The notes beneath the pieces are model-generated. The model was not told the DNA's origin, did not search any database, and saw only the letters and a list, made by a program, of their open reading frames with translations. From contig JABURQ010000191.1 of assembly GCA_014762625.1 (NCBI GenBank), positions 1-58,150 of the forward strand: DNA of 58,150 bases, given 5' to 3'. A program made the position numbers and the translations under genes. Positions within the stretch are counted from its first letter, which is position 1, and the number at the start of each line of letters is the position of its first letter. Origin of the DNA: Planctomycetaceae bacterium (GTDB lineage Bacteria; Planctomycetota; Planctomycetia; Planctomycetales; Planctomycetaceae). Shown in pieces: positions 26,860-36,164 of the stretch.

Positions 26860-28443
26860 TCATTTCTCGTTGCCGTTCCCGTTGCCCGCTTTTGATTGTT
26901 CGTTGGTGGTGTTAGTGTAGGGGAGGTAGATCGGGTCCCGTTCGTAATTCCCTTTCCCTTTTTCCCAGTGGAACGTCTCTCCCTCGATCACCAGATCCTT
27001 GCGGGCGTTCAGATTGGTGGCCGGGTCGGCGAAGGAGTCGGGGGCGTATTGGCGGAGTTCGGCTTTCTTGTCCGCGTATTGCGGATCGTCGGCGAGGTTG
27101 TGCCATTCGTTCGGATCGCGCTGGACATCGTAGAGTTCTTCGCCGTCTTCGCCGTAACGAATGTAACGCCAGTTGCGATTGATGACGGCGTATTCTCCGG
27201 GGTTCATATGGGGGAGCAGGACGTGTCGATCTTCGGCAGACTGCGGATCGGCCAGGGTTTTCGCGAGTGATTCTCCTTCCAGTTTCTGAGCCGGCTGCGG
27301 CAGATGGCACATCTCGACGAAGGTCGGGTATATATCGATCAGGCTGACGGTGACATCGGTCTTTTCACCGACCGCGACGCCGGGACCGGCCCAGATGAAG
27401 GGGACGTTCGAGGTCCGTTCCCAAAGCGTATGCTTGCCCCAGTCCCCTTTTTCGCCGTGGTGATAGCCGTGATCGCTCCAGAGAACGACGATCGTGTTGT
27501 CGGCGTAGGGGCTCGCTTCGAGGGCATCGAGAACGCGGCCCATCATGGCGTCCGCGTAGCTCATACAGGCGAGATAGCCGTGGATCGCGTCGTCAACAGC
27601 ATCCAGCTCGACCAGTTTTTCGTGATGAGCGCGACGGCGGTTTTCCTTGATCCGGCGGATTTTCGGCGGCAGGTCTTCGAGGTCGTCGTCCTTGATGGGA
27701 GGGAGTTCAATCTGTTCCGGGTCGTAGAGATCGAAGTATTTCTGCGGGCAGTAATTGGGGAAATGCGGGGCGTAGATCCCGACCGCCAGGAAGAACGGTT
27801 CCTCGTGTTTCTCCTGGAGCTTCTCGACCGCCCAGTTGATGCGTACGGTGTCGGCCATTTCCTCTTCGCGGTTGTCGGGGATGGCCCCCCATTCGAGGAA
27901 TAACCCTCCGGTGATTTTCTTGCCGCGGTTGTAGATACTGTTGGGAAAGGGGTTCGGGAACGGAGTGTCGTCTCCCCACGAATCGAGCGGCCAGCCGTTT
28001 TCCCGTTGCCGCGGCGTGCGGAGAAAGAATTCGTTCCAGCCGCGCACGTCGATTGCTCCGGCGGGATGGTGAAACAGTTTGCCGGCTCCGAACGTCTGAT
28101 AGCCGGCTTTGGAAAAGCTGACCTGCAGCGGTTCGATCTCCGGATGATGGACGAAGTAGTTGGCGTTGCGGTAGCAGCCGGTCGTCGAGGCGAGCTGTCC
28201 GCTGAAAATGGCCGCTCGGCTCGGAGCACAGAACACGCCCGCGGTATGCGCGTTGGTGAAATTGACTCCGCGTGAAGCGAGGCGGTCGAGGTTGGGGGTG
28301 ATGGCACGCGGCGTGGCGCCGAGACTGCCGATCCAATCGTTCATATCATCGACAGCGAGAAAGAGGACGTTGGGACGATCTTCTTTCGCGGCGAGAGCGG
28401 GATTCAAGGCGAAAAGCGACAGCAAAACCGGCAGGAACTTCAT
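26860..28443 (-). CDS. Exported iduronate-2-sulfatase-like sulfatase
   Basis: 527 residues from the ATG at 28443, preferred over the longer frame to 28515 because G-A-G-G-A-A-A precedes it and a signal peptide follows ([12 protein letters not shown]). V-D-D-M-N-D-W-I-G, formylglycine site C-A-P-S-R (Cys72), G-A-G-K-L-F-H and [11 protein letters not shown] place it with the iduronate-2-sulfatase-like sulfatases. It has a Gly/Asn-rich C-terminal tail. It starts 37 bp after the CE15-type esterase and is probably in the same operon. Confidence 0.92.
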   Translation of the reverse strand: MKFLPVLLSLFALNPALAAKEDRPNVLFLAVDDMNDWIGSLGATPRAITPNLDRLASRGVNFTNAHTAGVFCAPSRAAIFSGQLASTTGCYRNANYFVHHPEIEPLQVSFSKAGYQTFGAGKLFHHPAGAIDVRGWNEFFLRTPRQRENGWPLDSWGDDTPFPNPFPNSIYNRGKKITGGLFLEWGAIPDNREEEMADTVRINWAVEKLQEKHEEPFFLAVGIYAPHFPNYCPQKYFDLYDPEQIELPPIKDDDLEDLPPKIRRIKENRRRAHHEKLVELDAVDDAIHGYLACMSYADAMMGRVLDALEASPYADNTIVVLWSDHGYHHGEKGDWGKHTLWERTSNVPFIWAGPGVAVGEKTDVTVSLIDIYPTFVEMCHLPQPAQKLEGESLAKTLADPQSAEDRHVLLPHMNPGEYAVINRNWRYIRYGEDGEELYDVQRDPNEWHNLADDPQYADKKAELRQYAPDSFADPATNLNARKDLVIEGETFHWEKGKGNYERDPIYLPYTNTTNEQSKAGNGNGNEK

Positions 28444-28480
28444 GACGTTTCCTCGAGTGGTGGATTTGAAAGATCGAGGT

Positions 28481-29626
28481 CTATTCAGCAGGGCGAGCTG
28501 GAATCGTCCAGTCAAACCCGTCCAGGTCGGGGTTTCGGATCTGATCGAACTGCTTGCCGCTGGCAGGTTGCTTATTAAAGAAGATCAGGTCGGCGAAATC
28601 GAGGACGGTCTGCAGGTCGTCCATCTCGACGCCGTGACCGCGGGGCGAATGATCGTAGAGGCCGAGCCTGTTTTTGACACCCAGCCATTCGTAGACGGGA
28701 ATCAGCGACTCATAGGCTTCGATATGCCCCTCACAGAAGGCGGGTTTTTCTTTTCCCATGATGGCCAGGTAAGCGCGGGGAGCGATGACGGCCCCCAGGA
28801 AATGCCGATCGACGGGGAGTCGATCCATTTTTCCGGCAAAGGTTTTGTAGGGTTCGCCGGCCCACTTCACATTTCCCGGCCCCCACATACTGTCATCGAA
28901 GAGATGGACCGCATGGGCGAGCGTGGTGATGGGAGCGGTTAAATCGACACGTTTGTTGATCGCTCCGACGATCGTGGCGACCCGACCGTAACGGGAACAG
29001 CCGGTGAGGATCACCTTGTCGAACTGGTGCTCTTCGGTCAGGTAGTAGACGATCTCGTTAATCCCCCAGACCCAACCCATCGATCGCGTCGCTTCAAGAT
29101 CGGGATAGACGTTCCGGGCGAGCTTCTCATAGGGCGAGACTCTGACCCCGGCGTAGTCGTAGCCGCGTGCGGCGATTTCGAGAGCGTCCTCGTCTTTCGG
29201 ATCATCGCGGGCGATCACATCGATCAGGATCGAGCGGGCTGCGCGGTCCCGGTGTAAATGGTAGATGATGGTGGTCGGTTGATCGAGATCGGGCCCCAGC
29301 AGGAGTCGGGCGGTGTACTTGATGACCTTGCCGTCTGCGAGCGGTTCTTCGGTTCGTTGTTCGATTTTGTATTTCCCGACCGGCGGAAACAGGGGGCCGA
29401 AAATGTAGTGTTGCAGCAGGTCCATCATTTCGGCCTGGCGCTCTTCCCAGTCCGCGACCGTTTTCACGCGTCGATCGGAGCCGAAGAACTGAAACGGATC
29501 CGGCAGTTTCTTCTGCGCGGGGAGTTCCTCGAGGGAGGGATAGCGATCGTCTGCGTTCGTCTCGCACGGCAGCACAAGCATGGACGCCAGGAGTATCTCA
29601 GCCATCACAATCATTGTTTTCACCAT
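28481..29626 (-). CDS. Exported CE15-type glucuronoyl esterase-like hydrolase
   Basis: 381 residues with a signal peptide (about 1-25). The nucleophile motif T-G-C-S-R-Y-G-R (Ser211) matches the conserved G-C-S-R-x-G of carbohydrate esterase family 15; the partner His331 lies in [15 protein letters not shown] also fits the family. CE15 enzymes cleave esters of (4-O-methyl-)glucuronic acid in xylan-lignin and, in marine bacteria, possibly in other uronate polymers. A-A-G-R-G-Y-D-Y-A-G resembles the oxyanion-side loop. AAGGGA precedes the ATG at 29626. It lies between the GH43-like gene and a sulfatase, all on the minus strand. Confidence 0.8.
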   Translation of the reverse strand: MVKTMIVMAEILLASMLVLPCETNADDRYPSLEELPAQKKLPDPFQFFGSDRRVKTVADWEERQAEMMDLLQHYIFGPLFPPVGKYKIEQRTEEPLADGKVIKYTARLLLGPDLDQPTTIIYHLHRDRAARSILIDVIARDDPKDEDALEIAARGYDYAGVRVSPYEKLARNVYPDLEATRSMGWVWGINEIVYYLTEEHQFDKVILTGCSRYGRVATIVGAINKRVDLTAPITTLAHAVHLFDDSMWGPGNVKWAGEPYKTFAGKMDRLPVDRHFLGAVIAPRAYLAIMGKEKPAFCEGHIEAYESLIPVYEWLGVKNRLGLYDHSPRGHGVEMDDLQTVLDFADLIFFNKQPASGKQFDQIRNPDLDGFDWTIPARPAE

Positions 29627-29673
29627 CAGGCCAATCCCTTCTGAATATCACCACTTGCAAAGCTAACGACGTA

Positions 29674-31509
29674 TCACTTCTCGGGAAATTTCACGGACGA
29701 GACCTTCAATCCGCCGTAGCTCGCTTCGAGTGTGTGTCGCATTTGACGAAAGCCGATCTGACCTTTGCCGTAGGGAGAATCGTCATCGACCACGTCGAAG
29801 GAAACTTCGCCGTCGATTTCGAGGATGATGCGGTTCTTCAATTTGGCCAGACGCAGATGAAACGATTTGTCGGTCTTGCCGTCGATGGGAGACGCGCCGT
29901 TTGCCAACTTGTTTTTCTCGACTTCTTGGCCGTCTTTTTTGAGATGAGTCGCTCCGCGGGGAACTCCCTGTTCGTTAGTGGCGGAGTAGGAGGTGTGATA
30001 GCAGTCGATCTCGCCGCGGGTGTAGAATCCGAATCTCGCTCCCCGTTTGGGGAGACCGGGCTGGAAGATGCTGCCTCCGTCGTGGGCCTGGGCGGCGAAG
30101 AAGATGATCGCCGTTCCCTGCGGGGCTTCGTGCTGAAAGTCCCACTCCGCGACAAAGCTTTCGGGAAACGTGCGCGTGTTCCAGAGGACGGCATGGTAGT
30201 CGTCATTATTGAGATGCAGGCGTCCTTCTTTGACGGAGACGTCCGCCTTCCCTTCCAGAACCCAGTCGATCTCTTCGGAAGGCGGTTGCGTCAGCGTCTT
30301 GTCGTCCGCCAGTTGGTCTTCGTGAATGACGCGCAGCGGTTCCTCGAAGGAGGTTTCATACAACGTTTCGAGTTCCAGGTCTTTCAGAATGTCGTCGAGC
30401 GAGACCGATTTCCGCGGCTCGGATTGCTGGGCCTGTTTCTTCTTTTTCTTGGGCGGCTTCGGTTTGTGGTTCTCTACTTCAATCGCCGCCGTTTGTGTGG
30501 CTTGTGTGGGAGAACGATCGCTTGTTTGAGTCAACCGTATGAGTTCATCCTGCACCGGTTCTTCTAATTCCGCTGTCGCGTACACGATCAGTCGCGGACC
30601 TTTCGACGCACTCGTAAACAGATAAATCTTCCCGTCCTCGAAATAGAACTCCGCGCCGCGGATGCGGTTGTTGAGCGGCGGTTCGTCGGGGGGATCCATC
30701 AGGACATATCGTGTGCCGCCCGCACCGACCGGACTGAGTTCCCGATCGACTTCGACATACTTCAGATTCCCACCTCGCCAACTGGTGTGATCCTGATAGA
30801 CGACGTAATTCTTTCCTTTCCAGCGAAACAGCGACGGTCCGTAACAGTCGTTCATTTCTCCTGCGATCGGTTCTACCAACGGCGTTTTCAACGGCACCCA
30901 GTTTTCGGCGTCTTTGGAGTGAGCCAGCCAGACACAACGAATCCCTCGGTCTTCAAGAAATCCCGAGTAAAGCATGATGTATTTGCTGCCGTACTTTTCG
31001 AGCGGGTATTCGTACATGCGGCTGTAAGTCGCGTTGCGGGTGCCGATGTTGCCAGCGGTGATGCTGACGCTGTGATAAGTGAAGTGGAGGCCGTCCTCGC
31101 TGGTCCACAATTCGGTTTGCGAGTTTTTCCTGTGTCCCCAGAGGAAGAACTTCTGGTGCTCTTCGACCCAGCGGACATCGGGTGCGGAGGGGCCTTCGAC
31201 GACCGGATTCTGTTTGTATTCGATCCACGGTCCCTCGAGGCTGTCGGCGTAGGCGAGGCTGGTGGCGATATGCTTATGCGGCGCGTGATAGAGGTAATAC
31301 TTGCCGAGCGGGTTTTTGATACGTCCCTCGGTTTTGACGATCGTGGGATGGATGAGGTCGTCGTTGGGGGAATATTTGAGGTCGTTCGGGTGGAGGACCA
31401 CCCCCTGTAATTTGAACTCCGGCAACGGACCGTCTGCGTCCAGATCGGGGATCGCCCCCAAAAGAACGGACATTATTCCTATAGCCAGTAACGAGCTGCG
31501 TGCGTCCAT
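29674..31509 (-). CDS. GH43-like beta-propeller protein with a C-terminal DUF1961 domain
   Basis: 611 residues with a signal peptide (about 1-25). Residues about 30-320 show five-bladed propeller repeats of GH43/GH117-like enzymes (K-Y-Y-L-Y-H-A-P-H, F-L-W-G-H-R, N-D-C-Y-G-P-S-L-F, I-Y-L-F-T-S-A). A Lys-rich linker (K-P-P-K-K-K-K-K) follows. The C-terminus (about 400-611) resembles DUF1961/YesU, a concanavalin-like fold tied to rhamnogalacturonan use: I-I-F-F-A-A-Q-A, D-C-Y-H-T-S-Y, G-Q-I-G-F-R-Q-M. This combination suggests an exported carbohydrate-active enzyme; the bond cleaved is unknown. It is upstream of the CE15 gene by 47 bp and divergent from the arylsulfatase. Confidence 0.8.
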   Translation of the reverse strand: MDARSSLLAIGIMSVLLGAIPDLDADGPLPEFKLQGVVLHPNDLKYSPNDDLIHPTIVKTEGRIKNPLGKYYLYHAPHKHIATSLAYADSLEGPWIEYKQNPVVEGPSAPDVRWVEEHQKFFLWGHRKNSQTELWTSEDGLHFTYHSVSITAGNIGTRNATYSRMYEYPLEKYGSKYIMLYSGFLEDRGIRCVWLAHSKDAENWVPLKTPLVEPIAGEMNDCYGPSLFRWKGKNYVVYQDHTSWRGGNLKYVEVDRELSPVGAGGTRYVLMDPPDEPPLNNRIRGAEFYFEDGKIYLFTSASKGPRLIVYATAELEEPVQDELIRLTQTSDRSPTQATQTAAIEVENHKPKPPKKKKKQAQQSEPRKSVSLDDILKDLELETLYETSFEEPLRVIHEDQLADDKTLTQPPSEEIDWVLEGKADVSVKEGRLHLNNDDYHAVLWNTRTFPESFVAEWDFQHEAPQGTAIIFFAAQAHDGGSIFQPGLPKRGARFGFYTRGEIDCYHTSYSATNEQGVPRGATHLKKDGQEVEKNKLANGASPIDGKTDKSFHLRLAKLKNRIILEIDGEVSFDVVDDDSPYGKGQIGFRQMRHTLEASYGGLKVSSVKFPEK

Positions 31510-31884
31510 GGTGTCATTCCGGAATTGTGTGTGTGGCGGAAGATCACTCGAATTGAACAGAGCATCTCCAGTTTATCACTCCGTCGAGCGCCTCCATTTT
31601 ACGGCAGATCTGACTGAAATTATGAAATTTGCGGGATTCGTATCTCGATCGTGGGGAGACTCCCGAATTTCGAAAGCGGAATTCATCAGCGACACAAAAA
31701 CGAATTTTCCGTGCTAATTAATCATTATTTTGATTTGAAGAAGAAATATCGCTGACTACAGTTTGAAACCCCTCATCGAGTTTCTCCTCTGAAACGTCCC
31801 CATCATTCACCATTCTGATCAGACGTGTTGCAGAACGTCATCAAATTTGATGCAAACGAATCTCTCTACAGCAAAGGAATGACC
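31510..31884. other. AT-rich divergent intergenic region
   Basis: About 375 bp between the GH43-like gene (minus) and the C-T-A-G-R arylsulfatase (plus). It should carry both promoters. The only clear structure is the palindrome at 31839-31852. No confident -35/-10 pair was found. Confidence 0.6.
31839..31852. promoter_or_regulatory. Candidate operator palindrome
   Basis: Perfect 14-bp palindrome C-A-T-C-A-A-A-T-T-T-G-A-T-G, with outer T-T-G-C-A and T-G-C-A-A extending the symmetry. It lies 32 bp upstream of the arylsulfatase start, where a repressor or activator could act. Regulatory function is inferred from position and symmetry only. Confidence 0.35.
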
Positions 31885-33570
31885 ATGCTGCGTACTCTCT
31901 TATTCGTCACTATTGTGGCATTCCCCTCGTGGGTAGGGGCTCAGGAAACTCAATATTTTGGGATAAAAAAGAATGAGGATGGATCGGTTGATGCCAAAGC
32001 AGTCGCCACTCTCAAGACCAAATTCCAGGACGCCGGCAAGAAGAAGCCGAACATCCTCATCATCTGGGGGGACGATATCGGGACCTGGAACATCAGCCAC
32101 AATAATCGCGGCATGATGGGTTACAAGACTCCCAATATCGATCGCATCGCACGCGAGGGGGTTTCTTTCACCGACTACTACGGACAACAAAGTTGTACTG
32201 CGGGACGTGCCGCGTTCCTTAACGGCAGCGTTCCCGTTCGGACGGGGATGACTAAAGTCGGGATGCCGCACGCACCGCAAGGCTGGCAGAAGACCGATGT
32301 CACATTTGCGACCGTCTTGAAAGCTCAAGGTTATTCCACCGCCCAGTTTGGTAAAAACCACCAGGGTGACCTCGACGAGCATCTCCCCACGATGCACGGC
32401 TTTGACGAATTCATGGGGAACTTGTACCACCTGAACGCTGAGGAAGAACCCGAAAACCGCGACTATCCTGCCGACATGAAGTTGGCGAATGGGAAAACTT
32501 TCCTTGAGCAATTTGGACCGCGCGGCGTGATCAAGGCAAAAGCACTTCCTGGAGGTAAGCAGCAGATCGAGGATACCGGTCCTCTGACCAAAAAACGGAT
32601 GGAAACGATTGACGAGGAAACTCTCGCCGCTGCCAAAGACTTCATCAATCGCAAACACGAAGAAGGCGGCCCGTGGATGTGCTGGTGGAACGCGACTCGC
32701 ATGCACTTTCGCACGCACGTCAAGGAAGAACACAAGGGACTGAGCGGTCCGAGCGGCAATGAGTACCACGATGGCATGATGGAACACGACATGCAGGTGG
32801 GTGAATTGCTAGATTTGGTCGACAAACTCGACATTGCTGATGACACCATTGTGCTGTACTCGACGGACAATGGTCCGCATTACAATACCTGGCCGGATGC
32901 GGGAACCACTCCTTTCCGCAACGAGAAAAATTCCAACTGGGAAGGCGCTTATCGGGTTCCCGCATTCGTTCGCTGGCCCGGCAAGTTTCCCGCGGGAGCC
33001 ACCGTCAATGGCATCGTCTCACATGAGGATTGGCTGCCAACCTTTGCTGCCGCTGCTGGTGAGCCAAACATTGTAGAAAAGCTTAAGGAAGGTGTTGAAC
33101 TCAACGGTCGCAAGTACCGCAACTACATCGACGGTCATAACATGATCGACTATCTGTCCAAAGCCGGGACTTATAAAACGATCCTCGAAGATCAGCAGGC
33201 ATCACCTCGTAAGCAATTTATCTATGTGGCCGACTCGGGTGATATCTGCGCCATTCGCGTGGGCGACTGGAAGGCGGTCTATTTGGAGAACCGCGCTCAC
33301 CAGCTTCAAGTCTGGCGTGAACCTTTCATTAAGCTCCGCATGCCGCTGCTGTTCAATCTCCGACGTGATCCATTCGAGAAATCGCAACACAATTCGAATA
33401 CGTATCACGACTGGATGATCGACCGCGCTTACGTCCTCGGCCCCATGCAGGTCGTTGCGAGTCAGTTCCTCATGACGTTGAAGGATTACCCGCCCAGTCA
33501 GACACCGGGCGACTGGAGTCTTTCAACTCTCGAGGAGCAGATCAAACGCATGAATGTCGGAGGCAAGTAA
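31885..33570 (+). CDS. Exported arylsulfatase with a C-T-A-G-R active site
   Basis: 561 residues from the ATG at 31885, which has AAGGA about six bases upstream and opens a signal peptide (L-R-T-L-L-F-V-T-I-V-A). The formylglycine site is C-T-A-G-R (Cys104), the C-x-A-x-R variant instead of C-x-P-x-R. W-G-D-D-I-G (metal ligands), F-G-K-N-H-Q-G, L-Y-S-T-D-N-G-P-H and R-W-P-G-K are present. Anaerobic maturases (anSME) are known to accept C-x-A-x-R, and some aerobic systems may too. It is followed by a strong terminator and then by a HAD phosphatase and porin, a grouping seen with arylsulfatases elsewhere. It is the sulfatase least like the other six here. Confidence 0.92.
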   Translation: MLRTLLFVTIVAFPSWVGAQETQYFGIKKNEDGSVDAKAVATLKTKFQDAGKKKPNILIIWGDDIGTWNISHNNRGMMGYKTPNIDRIAREGVSFTDYYGQQSCTAGRAAFLNGSVPVRTGMTKVGMPHAPQGWQKTDVTFATVLKAQGYSTAQFGKNHQGDLDEHLPTMHGFDEFMGNLYHLNAEEEPENRDYPADMKLANGKTFLEQFGPRGVIKAKALPGGKQQIEDTGPLTKKRMETIDEETLAAAKDFINRKHEEGGPWMCWWNATRMHFRTHVKEEHKGLSGPSGNEYHDGMMEHDMQVGELLDLVDKLDIADDTIVLYSTDNGPHYNTWPDAGTTPFRNEKNSNWEGAYRVPAFVRWPGKFPAGATVNGIVSHEDWLPTFAAAAGEPNIVEKLKEGVELNGRKYRNYIDGHNMIDYLSKAGTYKTILEDQQASPRKQFIYVADSGDICAIRVGDWKAVYLENRAHQLQVWREPFIKLRMPLLFNLRRDPFEKSQHNSNTYHDWMIDRAYVLGPMQVVASQFLMTLKDYPPSQTPGDWSLSTLEEQIKRMNVGGK

Positions 33571-33610
33571 TTGGAGCTGTTGAGCATACTTCGTGCTCTC
33601 AACTGTTCTG

Positions 33611-33638
33611 AGGCGCCTCTTCGGAGGCGCCTTTTTTT
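33611..33638 (+). terminator. Strong intrinsic terminator after the arylsulfatase
   Basis: A perfect 9-bp GC-rich stem (33611-33619 with 33624-33632) closes a C-(TTCG)-G tetraloop, one of the most stable RNA hairpins, and is followed by a run of seven T. It separates the arylsulfatase from the HAD gene, whose ATG is only 25 bp further on, so the HAD gene needs its own promoter or read-through. Confidence 0.93.
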
Positions 33639-33662
33639 CTTCTTCTACTCAAAGTCACGCTC

Positions 33663-34643
33663 ATGACAAGAGTCTTTTTGATCCTCATATTATTCTTGCC
33701 ATCAACATTGCAGGCAGAGGATCCATTGCCCTCTTGGAACGATGGACCGACGAAGGCGAGCATCATCGAGTTTGTGAACAGCGTTACGGACAAAGAATCT
33801 GAATACTTTGTGCCTGTTCCAGAACGCATTGCTGTCTTCGATAACGATGGCACTCTCTGGTCCGAACAGCCGGTCTATTTTCAACTCTTATTTGCGAACG
33901 ACCGCGTTAAAGCGTTGGCTAAGGACCATCCCGAATGGAAAACCGAGCAGCCGTTTCAGGCGGTCCTGGAAAATGACATGAACGCGCTGGTCGCCTCCGG
34001 CAAAGAAGGACTGCTCAAAATCCTTGCGGTCACTCATGCCGGGATGACGACGGACGAGTTTGCCGAGACGGTTCGGGACTGGCTGAAAACAGCCCGACAT
34101 CCGACGAAGAAGGTCCCCTACACCGATCTGGTGTATCAACCGATGCTGGAAGTTCTGCAATACCTGCGAGCCAACGGATTTAAAACATTTATCGTCTCGG
34201 GTGGAGGGATTGACTTTCTGCGCGTCTGGGCCGAGGACGTGTATGGTATCCCGCCGGAACAGGTGGTCGGTAGCAGCATCAAAGTGAAGTACGAAGAGCG
34301 AGATGGAAAGCCCGTTTTAGTCCGCTTACCGGAGATCAACTTCATCGACGACAAAGAGGGCAAACCGGTCGGCATTAATACACATATCGGCCGTGCTCCG
34401 ATTGCTGCGTTCGGGAATTCGGACGGCGACTTTGCAATGCTGAAGTGGACGGATCGCAAATCGCACACCCTGAAAGTGCTCGTGCATCACACCGACGATA
34501 AACGCGAGTGGGCTTACGACCGAGGCTCGCATGTCGGCGGTCTCGACAAGGCCCTCGACTACGCTCGACAACACCACTGGACGGTGGTCGATATGAAAGC
34601 CGACTGGAAGCGAATCTCTCCGTCTGGCCCCGATTCCGATTAG
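33663..34643 (+). CDS. Exported HAD-superfamily phosphatase
   Basis: 326 residues with a signal peptide (about 1-18). HAD motifs: I, F-D-N-D-G-T (nucleophile Asp60, acid Asp62); II, V-S-G-G-G (Ser179); III, a Lys near D-D-K-E-G-K (231-234); IV, G-N-S-D-G-D (251-256). The alpha-helical cap (about 70-160) resembles phosphoserine phosphatase-like members. Export is unusual for HAD enzymes, but known for a group that accompanies arylsulfatases and porins. It may dephosphorylate a periplasmic sugar or organophosphate; the substrate is unknown. It lies 162 bp upstream of the OprB porin gene. Confidence 0.87.
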   Translation: MTRVFLILILFLPSTLQAEDPLPSWNDGPTKASIIEFVNSVTDKESEYFVPVPERIAVFDNDGTLWSEQPVYFQLLFANDRVKALAKDHPEWKTEQPFQAVLENDMNALVASGKEGLLKILAVTHAGMTTDEFAETVRDWLKTARHPTKKVPYTDLVYQPMLEVLQYLRANGFKTFIVSGGGIDFLRVWAEDVYGIPPEQVVGSSIKVKYEERDGKPVLVRLPEINFIDDKEGKPVGINTHIGRAPIAAFGNSDGDFAMLKWTDRKSHTLKVLVHHTDDKREWAYDRGSHVGGLDKALDYARQHHWTVVDMKADWKRISPSGPDSD

Positions 34644-34805
34644 GCATTCTGGGTGGGCTATTTGTGTTAAGTGAGATTTACGTCTCTCTGATTGCAGGAG
34701 AAGCCTTAATTCCTGGCACAACCGTCACTCTTTCACAGAAATCGTTCCAGCAATGCTCCGGAATAATCGATAACGATTCTTAGACGCCAGAACCAGGGGC
34801 AAAAT

Positions 34806-36110
34806 ATGAATCGTTACATTCTTCTTCTCGGTTTCCTCATCGTCGGGGGATCGACGATTTCTCTCCACGCACAGGAATGCACCTCCGCATCCTGTTGTGA
34901 TGTAGATGCCTGTTTCGGCGCTGTCGATGGCGGCTGGTGTCAATCGACCATGCTGACCGGAGACTGGGGGGAAGTTCGGAACGATCTGGCGGAGAGTGGA
35001 ATTACCGCGCAGCTCGATCTCGTCAATTTTCACTTCGGTGTCCTGCGGGGAGGAGAAGAGCAGGAATATCAGTACGCCGGTCACGGTGACTACGTCTTCA
35101 ATATTGACGGTGGAAAAGCTCTGGGGCAAGACGGACTGTTTATCAAAGTTCGAGCCGAACATCGTTTCGGAACGGGCATCGCCGAGTCGGCGGGTGTTTT
35201 ATTACCCCCGACCGTGAATGGGGATTTGCCGACACTGGCTTCCGAAAATCTCTACCTGACCAATGTGATGTTCACTCAGTTTCTCTCGCCCAAGTTCGCC
35301 GTCTTTTTCGGGAAGATCGACACACTCGACGGCGACGTTAACGCGTTTGCTCACGGTCGCGGCAAAACACAATTTTCCAATGTGGCATTCGTCGCCAATC
35401 CAATCGGGTTGCGTACCGTGCCCTATTCCTCCCTCGGGGCCGGATTTGTGATTCTGGATGATGAAGGGGCCGAGCCGATCTTTACCTTCACCGCCATCAA
35501 TGCCAAAGATACCGTCCGCACCAGCGGATTTGATGAGCTGTTCGAAGAAGGGGTTGCCCTCGCGGCCGAATACCGCATCCCCACCAATTTTTTCAACAAG
35601 CCGGGACACCAACTGTTCGCCGGAACCTGGAGCAGCCGGAATTACGCCGCCCTCAACCAGGATCCGCGTATCATCCTGCCGCAGATTCCCATTAATCGCA
35701 CGGATGGCTCGTGGTCGTTGTATTGGAACTTCGATCAATTCCTGCATGTTGACTCCTGCGACCCAACCAAGGGCTGGGGATTGTTTGGGCGAGCCGGAAT
35801 TGCTGACAGCAAAGCAAACCCCATCAGCTACTTTTTGAGCCTCGGTGTGGGAGGGAACAGTCCGCTTGCCGGTCGCGCGAATGATCGCTTTGGAGCCGGC
35901 TGGTTCTATTCCGGCACGAGTGACGAAATCGCCCCCTTCCTCGAACTGGTTACCGGTCCGATTAGTAACAGCCAGGGTGTGGAGCTGTTCTACAACATCG
36001 AAGTCACGCCGTGGTTTCATATGACCCCCGACTTGCAGGTACTGGTGCCCGCTCGGGAAGATCTCGATCCCGCTCTGCTAGTCGGAGCTCGTGGCGTGAT
36101 CACGCTTTAA
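34806..36110 (+). CDS. OprB-family carbohydrate porin
   Basis: 434 residues with a signal peptide (about 1-22), then a short Cys-rich segment (C-T-S-A-S-C-C-D-V-D-A-C) that is unusual before a porin barrel. The rest fits OprB: L-T-G-D-W-G-E-V-R-N-D-L-A-E-S-G-I, F-G-K-I-D-T-L-D-G-D, alternating beta-strands and a C-terminal W-F-H-M-T-P-D-L-Q-V-L-V-P-A block. OprB porins pass sugars across the outer membrane, so this is evidence for a functional outer membrane. AGGGG precedes the ATG. With the HAD enzyme and sulfatases it suggests uptake of desulfated sugars. Confidence 0.9.
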   Translation: MNRYILLLGFLIVGGSTISLHAQECTSASCCDVDACFGAVDGGWCQSTMLTGDWGEVRNDLAESGITAQLDLVNFHFGVLRGGEEQEYQYAGHGDYVFNIDGGKALGQDGLFIKVRAEHRFGTGIAESAGVLLPPTVNGDLPTLASENLYLTNVMFTQFLSPKFAVFFGKIDTLDGDVNAFAHGRGKTQFSNVAFVANPIGLRTVPYSSLGAGFVILDDEGAEPIFTFTAINAKDTVRTSGFDELFEEGVALAAEYRIPTNFFNKPGHQLFAGTWSSRNYAALNQDPRIILPQIPINRTDGSWSLYWNFDQFLHVDSCDPTKGWGLFGRAGIADSKANPISYFLSLGVGGNSPLAGRANDRFGAGWFYSGTSDEIAPFLELVTGPISNSQGVELFYNIEVTPWFHMTPDLQVLVPAREDLDPALLVGARGVITL

Positions 36111-36164
36111 TCGTCTGGCAGTGCGATTCGTTATTCACGCCCGGCAATATTGACGAATCAGTCT

